Below are positions 63,280 to 64,000 of a stretch of 64,000 bases of DNA, in pieces. Source of the DNA: Micrasema longulum (Eukaryota; Arthropoda; Insecta; Trichoptera; Brachycentridae); NCBI GenBank assembly GCA_022494885.1, contig JAGVSM010001414.1, forward strand, positions 167,355 to 231,354, in the 5' to 3' direction. The notes beneath the pieces were generated by a model. That model had not been told where the DNA came from. It saw only the letters and a list, made by a program, of their open reading frames with translations, and did not search any database. Each line of letters begins with the position of its first letter. The stretch's first letter is position 1. Both the position numbers and the translations under genes were made by a program.

Positions 63280-63380
63280 AAACCTTCCTGTAACGGATGA
63301 TCAAAATATGATTCATTTTAGTTGACAATACTGTGCCCTATGCATAATCGGGTGCGAATTAGTTTGATGATGACGATCAG
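63280..63380 (+). repeat. SINE family A, 3' part only
   Basis: GATGATCAAAATATGATTCA, GACAATACTGTGCCCTATGC and a GGTGCGAATTAGTTTGATGA end follow the family A 3' block. The head is missing. Confidence 0.5.
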
Positions 63381-64000
63381 GTAATATTATAAAAAGTGAT
63401 TTTTTTTAAAACTGAAAATGAAAAAGAAAAAAATATTTTTGAAACTTTAAAGTATCTATTAAAAACGTTTTATAAAACTCACCATTCCTTTGTAACTGGT
63501 AGAACATTCGACTCTAGAATTTGACCAACTTTGAGTTGTAACTATGTCAAAAGAATTAAAAAGCTAGTAAAATATATTTTTTAAACAAGATAAAAACCAC
63601 CTTGTAATACTGTTTTCTAGAAAAAGTTAAAAAGTCAATGTGTTCCGTCTAATATTCATTTGAATTTTTCTCATTTTCTGAATTCGCAAACCATCTGATA
63701 TCAAATAATCACAATTTCAATGAAGACACTAGATTGAAAGTTCTTCATGTTGAAAATAAAATATAAAAAGTTGACAAGTCAGAAATCTTAGAAATTTTAA
63801 AAGCGATTCATAATAAAAAAATACAATAAATAACCAAATAAAAAATATTTCCTTAAGTCCACTATTGTTTACTTTTGAAGATCATATACGTTTCACATCA
63901 CGCTTACCATCCTTGCCAGAAAAAAAGTCTTATATAATAATAAAAGCATAATATTTAGTTAACATTGATAAAATAAAATAGAATAGAATTCATTAGTTAA
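63381..64000. other. AT-rich right edge, nothing recognised
   Basis: No gene, SINE head or TIR pair was recognised. Confidence 0.45.

Noticed and set aside
1..64000. CRISPR array, bacterial operon, riboswitch or phage features.
   Set aside because: No regularly spaced direct repeats, no ribosome-binding-site-led compact genes. Spliced genes, SINEs and LINE tails show eukaryotic DNA.

Overview
The window looks like nuclear DNA from an arthropod, most likely an insect. It is very AT-rich and full of transposable elements. Its one clear host gene encodes a ZAD plus C2H2 zinc-finger protein, a class expanded in insects. Split exons with GT/AG borders, tRNA-derived SINEs, several non-LTR retrotransposon remnants and TIR-bearing DNA transposons all fit an animal genome. 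I see no basis for naming the order or species.

Layout. Positions 1-1775 hold the 5' part of a hAT-type DNA transposon on the minus strand, with an open reading frame for a BED-finger transposase that runs off the left edge. Positions 1776-9300 are intergenic and hold SINEs, a palindromic element, a 514-bp MITE with perfect TIRs, two pogo/Tigger-like MITEs and a pair of inverted hammerhead-like motifs. Positions 9370-22556 (minus strand) hold the ZAD zinc-finger gene. I resolved nine coding exons whose GT/AG borders and phases join into one uninterrupted frame of 745 codons plus stop: a ZAD, eight C2H2 fingers and a proline-rich C-terminus. A TATCGATA (DREF-type) site lies about 75 bp upstream of its start codon. 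Its introns carry SINEs, MITEs, LINE tails and hairpins.

Positions 22640-64000 contain no host gene that I can support. This part is a mosaic of nested repeats. It includes about fourteen reverse-transcriptase C-terminal remnants from several non-LTR families, one of them an in-frame chimera. It also includes a 3.9-kb hAT element (34651-38534) with a 7/8-matching target-site duplication, a 1.38-kb TIR element with a 4-bp TGCG duplication (51410-52789), and a 1.9-kb inverted-repeat element split by a later insertion (48842-50710). A long-armed foldback family occurs at ten or more sites between 2.7 and 57 kb.

No operon-like or pathway relationship exists here. The interest lies in the layering of mobile elements, in the intact transposase fragment, in the uncharacterised foldback family, and in hammerhead-ribozyme-like motifs of the kind known from Penelope-like elements. 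All family assignments come from reading motifs by eye; no database search was possible.
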